A stretch of 64,000 nucleotides of DNA from the NCBI RefSeq assembly GCF_000621165.1, contig NZ_KK211217.1, forward strand, positions 558,001 to 622,000, given 5' to 3'. The notes under the pieces are model-generated. The model made no database searches and was not told where the DNA came from. It saw nothing but the letters and a program-made list of their open reading frames with translations. This DNA comes from Enterovibrio calviensis DSM 14347. GTDB lineage: Bacteria; Pseudomonadota; Gammaproteobacteria; Enterobacterales; Vibrionaceae. The first letter of the stretch is position 1. Each line of letters begins with the position of its first letter. A program made the translations under genes and the position numbers. Positions 35,531-44,385 of the stretch are shown here, in pieces.

Positions 35531-35534
35531 TATC
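35522..35534. promoter_or_regulatory. Candidate MarR operator over the start codon
   Basis: GATAGTCACTATC, a perfect 6+6 dyad centred on the GTG start of the marR-like gene. MarR proteins commonly repress their own genes at such short palindromes. A second dyad, ACACTCTC/GAGAGTGT, lies at 35599-35619. Confidence 0.4.
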
Positions 35535-35902
35535 TAAAAATGTGTGGTAAGAGGCGCGCATATTACCGCTGACGTTAAGAAAAAGTCTAACCTGCTAGAC
35601 ACTCTCTAAGTGAGAGTGTGTGGCGGTGACGATTTACAATTATTTTAGTCTAATTGGCTGAATTAAAAGAGGTTTCAATGCAGGCAGAAAATCGATTGTC
35701 TTAAGGGTGAGATGGCTTGTATATATCCTCGCCAGCTTTGCTATCGTTAGCGGTGAAATATCGGCCTCATGTCAACCGAACAGAATGTCTGTCGTGTACT
35801 TAAATAATTGTAAATAAATATAAATCGTGATGTGGGTAACACTTTCATTGGGTTTAGAATCAAAATCAACCCGACAAAAGGTGGAAGCAAGATCAATATT
35901 TT
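35531..35902. other. Gap upstream of marR-like gene
   Basis: 372 bp between the marR-like start and the end of the cardiolipin synthase gene. No coding frame is supported. It holds the 8-bp dyad ACACTCTC-TAAGT-GAGAGTGT (35599-35619), with no T run, and is otherwise A+T-rich. Confidence 0.5.
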
Positions 35903-37363
35903 CTACAGTAGAGGGCTAAACATGTAGAAAAATTGCTCGATGGGTCGGTTGAATATTGAGCGCTTTGACCATTGTTCCAGACTCACAATGGTGGAGTCGG
36001 AGATGTAAGACTGTTGTAAAGCAATCATCTCTTCACAAAAGTCTGGGTCGTCAACACACAGAGTGAGTTCGAAATTTAGCCACAAGCTGCGCATGTCGAG
36101 ATTGACCGTGCCCATCAGACAGAAATTGTCATCGACCATGACTGACTTTGTATGCAGCAAACCGCCGTTGAATCGGTAGATATTAATACCAGCACGCAGC
36201 AAATCATTAAAAAATGAACGACTCGCCCAATCGACCATCAAGCTATCGTTTTTCGCAGGAATAATGATGTTCACCGTCACGCCTCGTTGAGCTGTGGTTT
36301 GTAGGGCGCTCATCAGGCTTTCACTGGGCACTAGGTAAGGTGTAGTTATCGTGAGGCTTTTTTTCGCTTGGTGGATCGCCAACATGAGAACTTGCTGGAT
36401 GATCCCATCAGGCATGCCGGGGCCAGAAGGAGCAACCTGCACAGAATGGTTCGCGTGTTGATGTTGTTCAATAAGGCTACATTCTGGCAGATCGGGTAGA
36501 TAGCGAAGACCAGTTTCAAACTCCCAATCCCACGCAAAAATACTGTTCAGAATTGGTACTGACGGACCGTCGACTTTCACCATGATATCCACCCATTGAC
36601 CTACGCCCGCATCTTGCTTGAAGAAGCGTGGGTCGACCATGTTCATGGAGCCGGTGAATGCGATTTTATTGTCGATAATGACAATTTTTCGATGTTGGCG
36701 AATGTCCAAGCGGCGCAAAAACATACGGGCTGGACTTACCGCCAGTGCTTCGATGAGCTCGACACCGGCTTTACGCATCGAATCCGGCCAGTGGCTCTTA
36801 AAGAATGCTTTGCTGCCTGCAGAATCAAGCAAAACTCGAACAGTGACACCACGCTTTGCTGCAGAACAAATCGCGTGAGCGACATCATCAGCATGGCCAC
36901 CTGGATGCCAAATATAGAAAACCATATTAATGGAAGACTTAGCTTGCTTAACCTCTTGGGCGATGTTTCTCAGAATATCGTTGGTTTGATTGAGCAAAGA
37001 CAGTTGGTTGCCAGCAAGCGCCGGGATGCCCGCTCTGCGTAAACATAAATCGTGGACTGGCCTTGCTAGAAAACTATGGTGGTGGGGGCGATGCGCTTCA
37101 CATTGATTGAGGGTTTCAAGCCAGTTGAGGTAGGGCGCAAACATGGCTTTGGCACGCTCTGCGCGCTTTCTTCCTAAGTTGAGTTCACCAAAGAGTAAAT
37201 AGAGAATTACCCCAACAATAGGAATGATGTAGATGATCATCAGCCAAGCAATAGACACACCCAAAGCACGACGCTTAAGTACAACACGTATAGTCACACC
37301 GGCGATGAGCAACCAATAGAGGAAAACACTTGCCCAAACAAGGATCTGATAAATCTGTTCCAT
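35903..37363 (-). CDS. cls: Cardiolipin synthase (phospholipase D family)
   Basis: 486 residues, the length of bacterial ClsA. Two N-terminal membrane helices at about 6-27 and 38-58, then two phospholipase D domains each with an HKD motif: HRKIVIIDNKIAFTGSMNM (about residues 222-240) and HTKSVMVDDNFCLMGTVNLD (about 400-420). It joins two phosphatidylglycerols into cardiolipin in the inner membrane. Divergent from a sodium-dependent transporter gene. Assignment to ClsA rather than ClsB/C rests on the N-terminal helices and length. Confidence 0.93.
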   Translation of the reverse strand: MEQIYQILVWASVFLYWLLIAGVTIRVVLKRRALGVSIAWLMIIYIIPIVGVILYLLFGELNLGRKRAERAKAMFAPYLNWLETLNQCEAHRPHHHSFLARPVHDLCLRRAGIPALAGNQLSLLNQTNDILRNIAQEVKQAKSSINMVFYIWHPGGHADDVAHAICSAAKRGVTVRVLLDSAGSKAFFKSHWPDSMRKAGVELIEALAVSPARMFLRRLDIRQHRKIVIIDNKIAFTGSMNMVDPRFFKQDAGVGQWVDIMVKVDGPSVPILNSIFAWDWEFETGLRYLPDLPECSLIEQHQHANHSVQVAPSGPGMPDGIIQQVLMLAIHQAKKSLTITTPYLVPSESLMSALQTTAQRGVTVNIIIPAKNDSLMVDWASRSFFNDLLRAGINIYRFNGGLLHTKSVMVDDNFCLMGTVNLDMRSLWLNFELTLCVDDPDFCEEMIALQQSYISDSTIVSLEQWSKRSIFNRPIEQFFYMFSPLL

Positions 37364-37751
37364 ATCAATCTATTTAGCTCAACACGTTACCCAATATAGA
37401 GTGAAGACTCTCACTATGCACTGTATTTAGTGTCTCGATGTAGCAAACGTGAATGAATACGTAGCGAGTGTGAATGCGTAAAGGTAAATGTTAATTATTT
37501 GTGGGTTTTTGTGGTTTATAAAGTAACGAGGATGGTGATGTATTTAGAGGTATATATCGCCTGTGAGAAAAATATAGCGCGAACGCTTCAAATTTTAATT
37601 TAGAACTGGTTTACTTGCCATGCCTGTTTGAAAAACGGGTCACCTGTCTCCTGTAATGATAAGTTTACACGGCTGACTGGGGTAGTGCCATGGACTGGCA
37701 GTAAACGCTGGGTATGGATATCAACATCATCGTTTGTAGTAGAGAGTGCGT
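37364..37751. other. Divergent intergenic region cls / transporter
   Basis: 388 bp with no supported gene. A+T-rich, presumably carrying both promoters; no clear terminator, repeat or operator was found. Confidence 0.5.
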
Positions 37752-39098
37752 ATGGCAAGCAGTAACAGAGCCCAGTTTTCTTCCCGACTAGGATTCATAT
37801 TGGCGGCGGCGGGATCGGCCGTTGGTCTTGGTAATATTTGGGGTTTTCCCACGCAGGCGGCCAGCAACGGCGGTGCTGTATTTTTAATGACTTATTTGGC
37901 CATGGTTTTCATCTTGGCTTACCCATTGTTGGTGGCAGAGCTAACGATTGGTCGATTTGGTGCATCTAACCCTATTCGTTCTTTAATTTCTGTTGCACCT
38001 AAGAACAAAGCCTTGGGCTCAACCGTTGGTATAGCTGGCATGTTAGGTGTCAGTGGGATTTTGAGTTTCTACGCCATTGTTGCAGGCTGGTTCTTTGGTT
38101 TTCTGATCGGCCCACTATTGAGTGTTGCTGGTTTCGAAAGCGCTGCAGCTTGGCTTGAAGGGTTTAGCACCGAGCGAAACCTGGTACTGATGGCTGTATT
38201 CATGGTGCTGACCATCTTGGTGGTGCGCAATGGCGTCGCTGACGGTATCGAAAAGTGGTCAACCCGTTTGATGCCAATCCTATTTGTGCTGTTCATTGCC
38301 ATGGTTGGCTATACCTTGTTCCAACCGGGTGCGATTGATGGCCTGAAAATGTACCTCGTCCCTGACACGTCGCATTTCTCCCCAGACTTGATGGTGAGCG
38401 CGATGGGACAAGCATTCTTCTCGCTCTCCATCGGTGTATGTACCATGATGGTGTACGGTTCTTACTTGCGCAAAGATGCGGATATTCCCAAGACAGCCGC
38501 GCAAGTCGCGCTGCTTGATACCGGCGTGGCATTTGTCGCGGGCTTATTGATTCTGCCTGCCATGTTTGTGGCGCAAAAGAATGGCGTACAAATCTATAGT
38601 GAAAGCGGCGCATTGTTAGACGGTGATACCTTGGTATTCAATGTCCTCCCAGCCATGTTCGATACCATGGGCAGTGCAGGGCTGATTGTGGGTGTTGCCT
38701 TCTTTGCTTTGATGGTGATTGCAGCATTGACGTCGTCCATTTCCATGCTTGAAGTGCCTGTTGCATGTTTGTCAGAGGAACTTAACAAAGACCGTAAAAG
38801 CGTGTCTTGGTGGGTGGGCGGTGCCATTGCACTATTCTCGGCACTGATCATTTTCAACTTTGGCAGCATGTTCGGCACCGTGATCAGCGTGACAACCGAA
38901 TATATGCAGCCGATTTTGGGTGTGATTATGGCGCTGATTGCTGGCTGGATTTGGAAGCGCAACCAAGTGCTAGAAGAGTTAAGCCAAGGCAACCCTGAAT
39001 TGGCAACGAGCTGGTTCTGGAAAGTGTGGCCGACCTACGTAAGAATCGTCTGCCCTCTATTGATGGCGCTGGTATTCTTCTGGCCTTTGCTGAAATAA
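37752..39098 (+). CDS. Sodium-dependent transporter (neurotransmitter:sodium symporter family)
   Basis: 448 residues from the ATG at 37752; a GTG two codons upstream is possible. About eleven to twelve helices. Helix 1 has the hallmark SSRLGFILAAAGSAVGLGNIWGFPTQAASNGG, with the unwound sodium/substrate site GSAVGLGN; helix 6 has GQAFFSLSIGVCTMM and helix 8 ALTSSISMLEV. Where most family members read NIWRFP this one reads NIWGFP, losing the arginine of the extracellular gate, as in some other bacterial members. Likely imports an amino acid with sodium. Confidence 0.92.
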   Translation: MASSNRAQFSSRLGFILAAAGSAVGLGNIWGFPTQAASNGGAVFLMTYLAMVFILAYPLLVAELTIGRFGASNPIRSLISVAPKNKALGSTVGIAGMLGVSGILSFYAIVAGWFFGFLIGPLLSVAGFESAAAWLEGFSTERNLVLMAVFMVLTILVVRNGVADGIEKWSTRLMPILFVLFIAMVGYTLFQPGAIDGLKMYLVPDTSHFSPDLMVSAMGQAFFSLSIGVCTMMVYGSYLRKDADIPKTAAQVALLDTGVAFVAGLLILPAMFVAQKNGVQIYSESGALLDGDTLVFNVLPAMFDTMGSAGLIVGVAFFALMVIAALTSSISMLEVPVACLSEELNKDRKSVSWWVGGAIALFSALIIFNFGSMFGTVISVTTEYMQPILGVIMALIAGWIWKRNQVLEELSQGNPELATSWFWKVWPTYVRIVCPLLMALVFFWPLLK

Positions 39099-39112
39099 AT
39101 ACGATTGCCAAT

Positions 39113-39138
39113 AAAATCCCCGGCATGCTGGGGATTTT
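39113..39138 (+). terminator. Terminator after sodium symporter gene
   Basis: AAAATCCCC/GGGGATTTT, a 9-bp perfect stem with an eight-base loop. Confidence 0.8.
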
Positions 39139-39243
39139 GTCTTTCTACTGCCTGTGACTTCTCCCCGAGCGCCATTCCGTTTACACTCGGCGCTGATTCA
39201 ATTACTCACAACAATTCTATGACTCACAATAATGGGATTAGAC

Positions 39244-39915
39244 ATGTTTAGTCTGGTCTTTCAAAACAAAGACTTTCTTGTCATCGACAAGCATCCGGGG
39301 ATCAGTGTCCATAAAGACGACAATGAGCAGCCACTGCTTGCGGAAATCGCAAAGCAAACGGGTGATAAGCAACTCTATTTGATCCATCGCCTCGATAAAA
39401 TGACTTCAGGGCTTTTGTTGCTTGGTCGGCATCAAGCTGCTGCATCTTCGCTTTCTCAAATGTTTGCGGAAAAGACAGTACAGAAATTTTATGTGGCGGT
39501 GTCTGCCAAGAAGCCAACCAAAAAGCAGGGCATCATCATTGGCGACATGGCGAAAAGCCGTCGTTCAATGTGGAAATTATTGCCAAGTAAAACCAATCCT
39601 GCTGTTACCCAGTTTTTTTCAACTGCGGGTGAGGAAGGTCGTCGGGTATTTCTGTGTAAACCACATACAGGCAAAACTCATCAGATTCGCGTGGCGTTAA
39701 AAAGTGTTGGCGCCACCATTCTGGGTGATGACATATACGGTGGCGCAGCGGCAGATCGCGGTTACTTGCATGCCTATGGGTTGCAGTTTGACCACGCAGG
39801 AGAGCGCTATGAGTTTCTCTTGCCTCCGTCAATCGGTGAACAATGGTCGACACTGCCTGAAGGCTGGTCAACCCCGCAAGCCTTACCTTGGCCGAAACTA
39901 CCGAATCAAAAATAA
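39244..39915 (+). CDS. RluA-family pseudouridine synthase
   Basis: About 223 residues. The catalytic motif LIHRLDKMTSGLLLLG lies near residues 47-62 with the active-site Asp of HRLD. Other family blocks: FLVIDKHPGISVHKD at the start and HTGKTHQIRVALKSVG near 140-155. There is no S4 domain, so it fits the short Rlu-type subgroup seen in Vibrionaceae, whose RNA target is not assigned. ATG at 39244 is preferred because GGGATTA lies ahead; an ATG at 39232 is in frame. Confidence 0.88.
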   Translation: MFSLVFQNKDFLVIDKHPGISVHKDDNEQPLLAEIAKQTGDKQLYLIHRLDKMTSGLLLLGRHQAAASSLSQMFAEKTVQKFYVAVSAKKPTKKQGIIIGDMAKSRRSMWKLLPSKTNPAVTQFFSTAGEEGRRVFLCKPHTGKTHQIRVALKSVGATILGDDIYGGAAADRGYLHAYGLQFDHAGERYEFLLPPSIGEQWSTLPEGWSTPQALPWPKLPNQK

Positions 39916-39977
39916 TCGTGTTGGCCTGAGTCTCTCAAGCCAAAGATCTCCATGGACGGAGAGCATTGGAGATAAGC

Positions 39978-40187
39978 ATGCAGCATGCACGCAGCAAAAA
40001 TCGTAGCTTGAAACAATCGCGCCTATGGGCGTTGGCGAATATTAGACGGCAACATAAAAAGAAAGTCGCACGCACGCGCACTCGTCGTAACTGTGAATTC
40101 TATAACCTCCAGATGAGCGGCGCTCCGGTCGAACTCTCTAGTATCATTCACGATGAGCCAAAGGAAACCAACCATGATGAATCCTGA
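39978..40187 (+). CDS. Small basic hypothetical protein
   Basis: 69 residues from the ATG at 39978, with GGAGAT at the right distance ahead. Strongly basic in the first half (SKNRSLKQSRLWALANIRRQ then HKKKVARTRTRR), acidic at the end. It overlaps the downstream methyltransferase gene by 14 bp, which suggests translational coupling. A basic N-terminal half may bind RNA. No family recognised; the frame could be fortuitous. Confidence 0.5.
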   Translation: MQHARSKNRSLKQSRLWALANIRRQHKKKVARTRTRRNCEFYNLQMSGAPVELSSIIHDEPKETNHDES

Positions 40188-41121
40188 TGCACTAGGCACT
40201 TTCTTTGACGTTATTTCTGAGCGTATTAAAGCGTGTGGAAATGAAGTAAGGCGTGTTTTTCATGGTCGTGGGCGCTGTTATGAAGGTCTTGAGCAAATCA
40301 CTGCAGATTGGCTTGGACAAGGCGTGTTGCAAATCGCGATATTTAAAGAAGCCGAGCCTGCGTTCTATCAAGCACTTCGTGAAGGTATCGAACAATTCTG
40401 CCAAAGTGACACGTGGATAAATGCGGGTGGGACAACGGTGGTTCTACAACACCGTGATCGCGAAGGCGCTGAAACAGAAACTTTAGTGGGTGAGCAGCCT
40501 CAGCAGATCAATGTCGTTGAAAATGGCCTTACCTATAAGTTGGACTTGGGCAAACGCCAAAACAATGGCTTATTTCTAGATATGCGTTTGGGCCGAGAGT
40601 GGGTGCAAAACAACGCAAAACATAAACGTGTGTTGAATCTATTCGCTTACACGTGCGGTTTCTCAGTGGCAGCGGTGGAAGGTAAGGCTGACCAAGTGGT
40701 CAACTTGGATATGGCGAAATCGTCATTGTCCCGTGGTCGAGAGAACCATCAGCTAAATGGTCACAACCTTAATCAAGTGGCGTTCTTGGGGCATGAGCTC
40801 TTTAAATCATGGGGCAAAGTTAAAAAATATGGCCCTTATGATCTGGTCATTATCGATCCGCCTTCGTTCCAGAAAGGCAGCTTCGTGTTGACCAAGGATT
40901 ACGCCAAGATTCTGCGCCGTTTGCCTGATCTTGTTGAAGAAGGCGGTGATGTGTTGGCATGTGTTAATGCCCCCGATATTCAACCGAGTTTCCTGACTGA
41001 GCAGATGGCTGAGTGTGCGCCAGGATTTGAATTTGTTTCTCGTTTAGAGAATCCGCCAGAATTTGAAGATATTGATACAGACAGCGCGCTAAAAGTGATG
41101 CACTTTAAACGTCAGATTTAA
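40174..41121 (+). CDS. Class I SAM-dependent methyltransferase (RlmI/RlmK-like)
   Basis: 315 residues from the ATG at 40174 (AAGGA 8 bases ahead). The fold motifs are visible: RVLNLFAYTCGFSVAAVEG (SAM motif I, about residues 151-169), VVNLDMAKSSLSRGREN (motif II region), and LVIIDPPSFQKGSF (catalytic DPPS-type motif IV). The region just before motif I, KLDLGKRQNNGLFLDMR, matches the RlmI/RlmK group of rRNA cytosine/guanine methyltransferases, though the N-terminal PUA domain of RlmI is missing, so the target may differ. Confidence 0.85.
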   Translation: MMNPDALGTFFDVISERIKACGNEVRRVFHGRGRCYEGLEQITADWLGQGVLQIAIFKEAEPAFYQALREGIEQFCQSDTWINAGGTTVVLQHRDREGAETETLVGEQPQQINVVENGLTYKLDLGKRQNNGLFLDMRLGREWVQNNAKHKRVLNLFAYTCGFSVAAVEGKADQVVNLDMAKSSLSRGRENHQLNGHNLNQVAFLGHELFKSWGKVKKYGPYDLVIIDPPSFQKGSFVLTKDYAKILRRLPDLVEEGGDVLACVNAPDIQPSFLTEQMAECAPGFEFVSRLENPPEFEDIDTDSALKVMHFKRQI

Positions 41122-41136
41122 CGACGGAGAGTTCTC

Positions 41137-41388
41137 ATGGACGCATTTCAACGGATCAGTGAGTTAGCGTCAGGTCACCATGAGGTGGTCTACCAGAACG
41201 AACGTTGGGGATTGACGGTCAAACGTTATAGCAATGGTCACGCTGTAAAAGTGTTTGCGGAAGCGTTATCAGGGACGGACTTTATCAGCGGTAATCTATA
41301 TTTGGTCGATGATGTGTGGTCACTCAAACCTTGTGAAATGCCCCGTGAAAAAGTGATGTCATTCATTCTTGGCTTTCAGGCGTCGTGA
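41137..41388 (+). CDS. Hypothetical 83-residue protein
   Basis: Starts 15 bp after the methyltransferase with ACGGAGAG ahead of the ATG, so likely cotranscribed. Soluble, no signal peptide. It contains WGLTVKRYSNGHAVKVFAEAL, DFISGNLYLVDDVWSLKPCEM and VMSFILGF, suggesting a small mixed alpha/beta domain. I do not recognise the family. A terminator follows after about 70 bp. Confidence 0.65.
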   Translation: MDAFQRISELASGHHEVVYQNERWGLTVKRYSNGHAVKVFAEALSGTDFISGNLYLVDDVWSLKPCEMPREKVMSFILGFQAS

Positions 41389-41460
41389 GTGTATGCACGT
41401 GATAGCGATGGAGCGATACGGTTAGGACGATATCCATCTGGGAATCTGAATGTTAGAGTC

Positions 41461-41488
41461 AAAAAATCCCGCATTGGCGGGATTTTTT
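41461..41488. terminator. Bidirectional terminator
   Basis: AAAAAATCCCGC-ATTG-GCGGGATTTTTT, a 12-bp perfect stem with T runs both ways; it serves the plus-strand hypothetical gene and the minus-strand pilotin-like gene. Confidence 0.9.
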
Positions 41489-41510
41489 ATATCGAGAATA
41501 CGATGAGAAC

Positions 41511-41909
41511 TTATGACGCAGTGCAGTCGTTTTTCGATATCACTCGATCAAACACTGGGCGTCCACGAGCATCTCTTACCAACAGTTTGTAACTCACGCC
41601 TTTTTCGAGCAGAGACAAAATCTCGTTGTCTGTGCAGTAGGTCTTTTTCAGTTTTTCGACCAGAGCAGCTGGCGCAACGTCACCGCTTTCAGCGTAAAGT
41701 AAGGTGAGTTCGATCTCAGAGCCGTTGGCTTTAGCACGGACCAAGTTATAACCGTTCATGTTCACTGGAACAATTTTGCTGAGTATGTCGGCACGTTGCT
41801 CCGCGAACGATTCAGCGATTTCTTGATCTGAGGTAGTCGAACAAGCAGATAGCATGAGTGCAACGGCACCAGCTAAAGCGATTCGACCTGTTGTTGAAAA
41901 TTTTCGCAT
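41511..41909 (-). CDS. GspS/AspS-type T2SS pilotin-like lipoprotein
   Basis: 132 residues. Lipoprotein signal with lipobox LSAC (Cys near 23). The mature part has two cysteines (KKTYCTDNE and SKNDCTAS) in the positions of the disulfide of Vibrio AspS pilotins, plus RADILSKIVPVNMNGYNLVRA and GSEIELTLLY-type strands that resemble that family. Pilotins carry the GspD secretin to the outer membrane. AspS genes usually lie away from the T2SS operon, as here. Assignment is by pattern and would need structural or profile confirmation. Confidence 0.65.
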   Translation of the reverse strand: MRKFSTTGRIALAGAVALMLSACSTTSDQEIAESFAEQRADILSKIVPVNMNGYNLVRAKANGSEIELTLLYAESGDVAPAALVEKLKKTYCTDNEILSLLEKGVSYKLLVRDARGRPVFDRVISKNDCTAS

Positions 41910-41940
41910 TACGGGGTCCTATGCGTTTGCTGGCAGCCAG

Positions 41941-42243
41941 TTAGGCTGGAAGCACTTTCTTGAAAGGTTTAACGATAACGTCTTTGTAGACGCCAGCGTC
42001 GATATAAGGGTCAGCATCCGCCCATGCTTTTGCATCGTCGAGGCTATCAAACTTTGCGATAACGGTTGAACCTGTGAATCCCGCTTCGCCTGGGTCTTCA
42101 CTGTCGATAGCAGGGTTAGGGCCAGCAACTAATAAGCGCCCCTGTGAATCCAATTCGTGCAATCGTGCTAAGTGTTGCTCTCTTACCTGTAGACGTAATG
42201 GCAAACTGTTTTCAACATCTTGTGAAAAAATGACGTACCACAT
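41941..42243 (-). CDS. yciI: YciI family protein
   Basis: 100 residues. The family opening [17 protein letters not shown], the central [19 protein letters not shown] (with the conserved His-Asp pair), and the [20 protein letters not shown] block match YciI-like ferredoxin-fold dimers, whose members include probable small hydrolases or dehalogenase-like enzymes. Neighbours yciA and yciB complete the conserved yci group next to trp. Confidence 0.92.
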   Translation of the reverse strand: MWYVIFSQDVENSLPLRLQVREQHLARLHELDSQGRLLVAGPNPAIDSEDPGEAGFTGSTVIAKFDSLDDAKAWADADPYIDAGVYKDVIVKPFKKVLPA

Positions 42244-42330
42244 CCGTGTTCTCTCCGCGTTAATTCGTTTCTTGTTTCATTGGCCTATTGTAAGCAAGGC
42301 TAAAGATTCATGCTGACGCTATTGTCTGAT

Positions 42331-42729
42331 TTATGACTTATTTATCGCTCTTGGGCGGCCGTCACCATCAATCGCCACATAATTGAATGTTGCTTCGCAG
42401 ACTTTCTTTCTCTGGCCAACGCCATCGGTTGCGACAGGCTTGATCCATACCTCAAGGCTAACACTCATAGATGTACGGCCAATGCGGGTGCATTCACCGT
42501 AACAGCATACGACATCACCGACCGATACTGGGGTTTTGAATACAATCTCTTCGACAGAGACAGTGACGACTCGACCATGGGAGACTTCTTTTGCCAAAAT
42601 GGCACCCGCTAAATCCAATTGAGACATGATCCAACCGCCAAAAATGTCGCCATTGGCATTGGTGTCAGCGGGCATCGCCAGTGTGCGCAGTAACAGTTGA
42701 CCGCGTGGGCAATTATTTATTTCTGACAT
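42331..42729 (-). CDS. yciA: Acyl-CoA thioesterase YciA
   Basis: 132 residues, hotdog-fold hexameric thioesterase. The active-site motif LRTLAMPADTNANGDIFGGW (Asn and Asp near residues 24-30) and VCCYGECTRIGRTSMSV are typical. It hydrolyses a range of acyl-CoAs. Its upstream region toward yciB holds a copy of the TATACCCAAG palindrome. Confidence 0.94.
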   Translation of the reverse strand: MSEINNCPRGQLLLRTLAMPADTNANGDIFGGWIMSQLDLAGAILAKEVSHGRVVTVSVEEIVFKTPVSVGDVVCCYGECTRIGRTSMSVSLEVWIKPVATDGVGQRKKVCEATFNYVAIDGDGRPRAINKS

Positions 42730-42770
42730 CTTACTACTTCCGAGATGAGGTGTTTAAATCGCAAAATCTA

Positions 42771-42803
42771 TATACCCAAGCAACTTCAGTTTGCTTGGGT
42801 ATA
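42771..42803. repeat. Minimal palindromic copy of the TATACCCAAG repeat
   Basis: A perfect 13-bp inverted repeat, TATACCCAAGCAA/TTGCTTGGGTATA, around the loop CTTCAGT. It sits between yciB and yciA, and could also act as a weak RNA hairpin. Confidence 0.85.
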
Positions 42804-42809
42804 TTGTCA

Positions 42810-43349
42810 TTATTCTGAATCGGTATCTTTGGGCAGATGCTTATAGATATATACGCCTGTTGCCATTGTATAGGCCAGCGTGATGGCCATTAAGCCAAAC
42901 ACCTTGAAGTTCACCCACACATCTAAAGGCAGGGTGTAGGCAATATAAACGTTAAGCACAGCGAGTACGGCAAAGAAGGCCACCCAAGCATTGTTAATAT
43001 TGCGCCATACGGCTTCAGGTAAGGTGATCTCTTTCCCAAGCATGCCTTTGATCAGCGGCTTGCCCATGATTTGTGAAACAATCAGGCCGATAGAAAACAG
43101 CATATAGACGATGGTTACTTTCCATTTGATGAAATTGTCATCGTGAAAAAAGAGGGTCATGCCACCAAACACGGCGACCAAGGCTGCAGTGACGATCTGC
43201 ATTTTCTCTACTTTCTTGTAAAGCACCCACGTTAAGATCACCTGAATGATGGTAGCGACAATCAGTGCGCCTGTGGCGGTATAGATGTCGTACATCTTGT
43301 AGAGCGCAAAGAAGATAATGAGTGGGATAAAGTCGAGGAGCTGTTTCAT
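42810..43349 (-). CDS. yciB: Inner membrane septation protein YciB
   Basis: 179 residues with five to six membrane helices, matching YciB/IspA length (about 180). The opening [27 protein letters not shown] is the family hallmark, with [15 protein letters not shown] in the middle. Needed for normal septation and envelope integrity in some enterics. Stands between yciA and the end of the trp operon. Confidence 0.94.
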   Translation of the reverse strand: MKQLLDFIPLIIFFALYKMYDIYTATGALIVATIIQVILTWVLYKKVEKMQIVTAALVAVFGGMTLFFHDDNFIKWKVTIVYMLFSIGLIVSQIMGKPLIKGMLGKEITLPEAVWRNINNAWVAFFAVLAVLNVYIAYTLPLDVWVNFKVFGLMAITLAYTMATGVYIYKHLPKDTDSE

Positions 43350-43469
43350 TCAGACACGTGTCCTTGTTCGCCCCCAAAGGCAATTTGCGTGGGGTGCGTT
43401 TATATAGAGTTGAAGTTTACCGAAATCTTATTCTGATTGGTATATGGTCACGAGGGGAGACTTGAATTG

Positions 43470-43497
43470 AAAAGGTCAGCAGAAATGCTGACCTTTT
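43470..43497. terminator. Bidirectional terminator of trp operon
   Basis: AAAAGGTCAGCA-GAAA-TGCTGACCTTTT, a 12-bp perfect stem with a GAAA loop. It lies 66 bp after trpA and shares its AGCAGAAATGCT core with three other terminators in the window. Confidence 0.85.
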
Positions 43498-43563
43498 GGA
43501 TAGTATTCATCCAATGCGTAAAATCGCGTTGGAAGCTGATAAACGATTAATTGTCGTTGCCCG

Positions 43564-44385
43564 TTATTTGATGGTTGCCGCTTTAAGGTTCACAACAAAC
43601 TCACCGAGTTCTTTGAGCATGGTGGCTTCATCATTCACATTACGTTCAATGATTTTAACCACGGCAGAGCCTGAAATGGCACCCGCAGCTCCGGCTGCAA
43701 TGGCTTCTTTCACCTGTGAGGGCTCAGAAATACCGAAACCAAGCAGTGGGCGTGGCGCTCCGTAATCGCTAAGTTTCTTCAACAAATGATCAATCGGCTG
43801 ACCCGCTTTGGTTTCTGCACCCGTTACGCCAGCGCGTGATAGCAAGTAAGTGTAACCGCCGCCAAGCTCTGAAATGGTTTTCAGTGTGTCTTCATTGGCA
43901 TTCGGTGGCGCAATGAAGATGGCGTGAACACCATGTTTAGCCGCTGAATCACGAAACTCTTTGGATTCGCCCGCTGGAACGTCAGCAATGAGAACCGAAT
44001 CCACACCTGCATCTGCGCATTTGGCGTAGAAGTTGTCGATACCGTTCGCGAACACCAAGTTGGCGTACATCAACAGACCCATAGGGATCTCAGGGTGGTT
44101 TTCACGCACTTGACGCAGAATATCAAAGCAGTTGTCAGGTGTGGTGCCAGAATCCAATGCGCGGATTGCTGCGCCTTGAATTGTTGGGCCATCTGCCAAT
44201 GGGTCAGAAAAAGGAATACCCAGTTCGAGAGCGTCAGCGCCGTTAGCCACTAACGTTTCGATGATTTTTAGTGATTGCTCAGGGTTTGGATCGCCAATGG
44301 TCACGAAAGGAACGAAGGCACCTTCGCCTTTGGCATCGAGTTTTTCAAACATCGCTTCATAGCGGTGAGACAAGGTCGCAGCCAT
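43564..44385 (-). CDS. trpA: Tryptophan synthase alpha subunit
   Basis: 273 residues. Splits indole-3-glycerol phosphate. The catalytic Glu lies in [20 protein letters not shown] with the Asp of the same block; the phosphate-binding loop is near [10 protein letters not shown] and GAISGSAVV. The start codon overlaps the trpB stop by one base, so the two are translationally coupled. Last gene of the trp operon. Confidence 0.97.
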   Translation of the reverse strand: MAATLSHRYEAMFEKLDAKGEGAFVPFVTIGDPNPEQSLKIIETLVANGADALELGIPFSDPLADGPTIQGAAIRALDSGTTPDNCFDILRQVRENHPEIPMGLLMYANLVFANGIDNFYAKCADAGVDSVLIADVPAGESKEFRDSAAKHGVHAIFIAPPNANEDTLKTISELGGGYTYLLSRAGVTGAETKAGQPIDHLLKKLSDYGAPRPLLGFGISEPSQVKEAIAAGAAGAISGSAVVKIIERNVNDEATMLKELGEFVVNLKAATIK

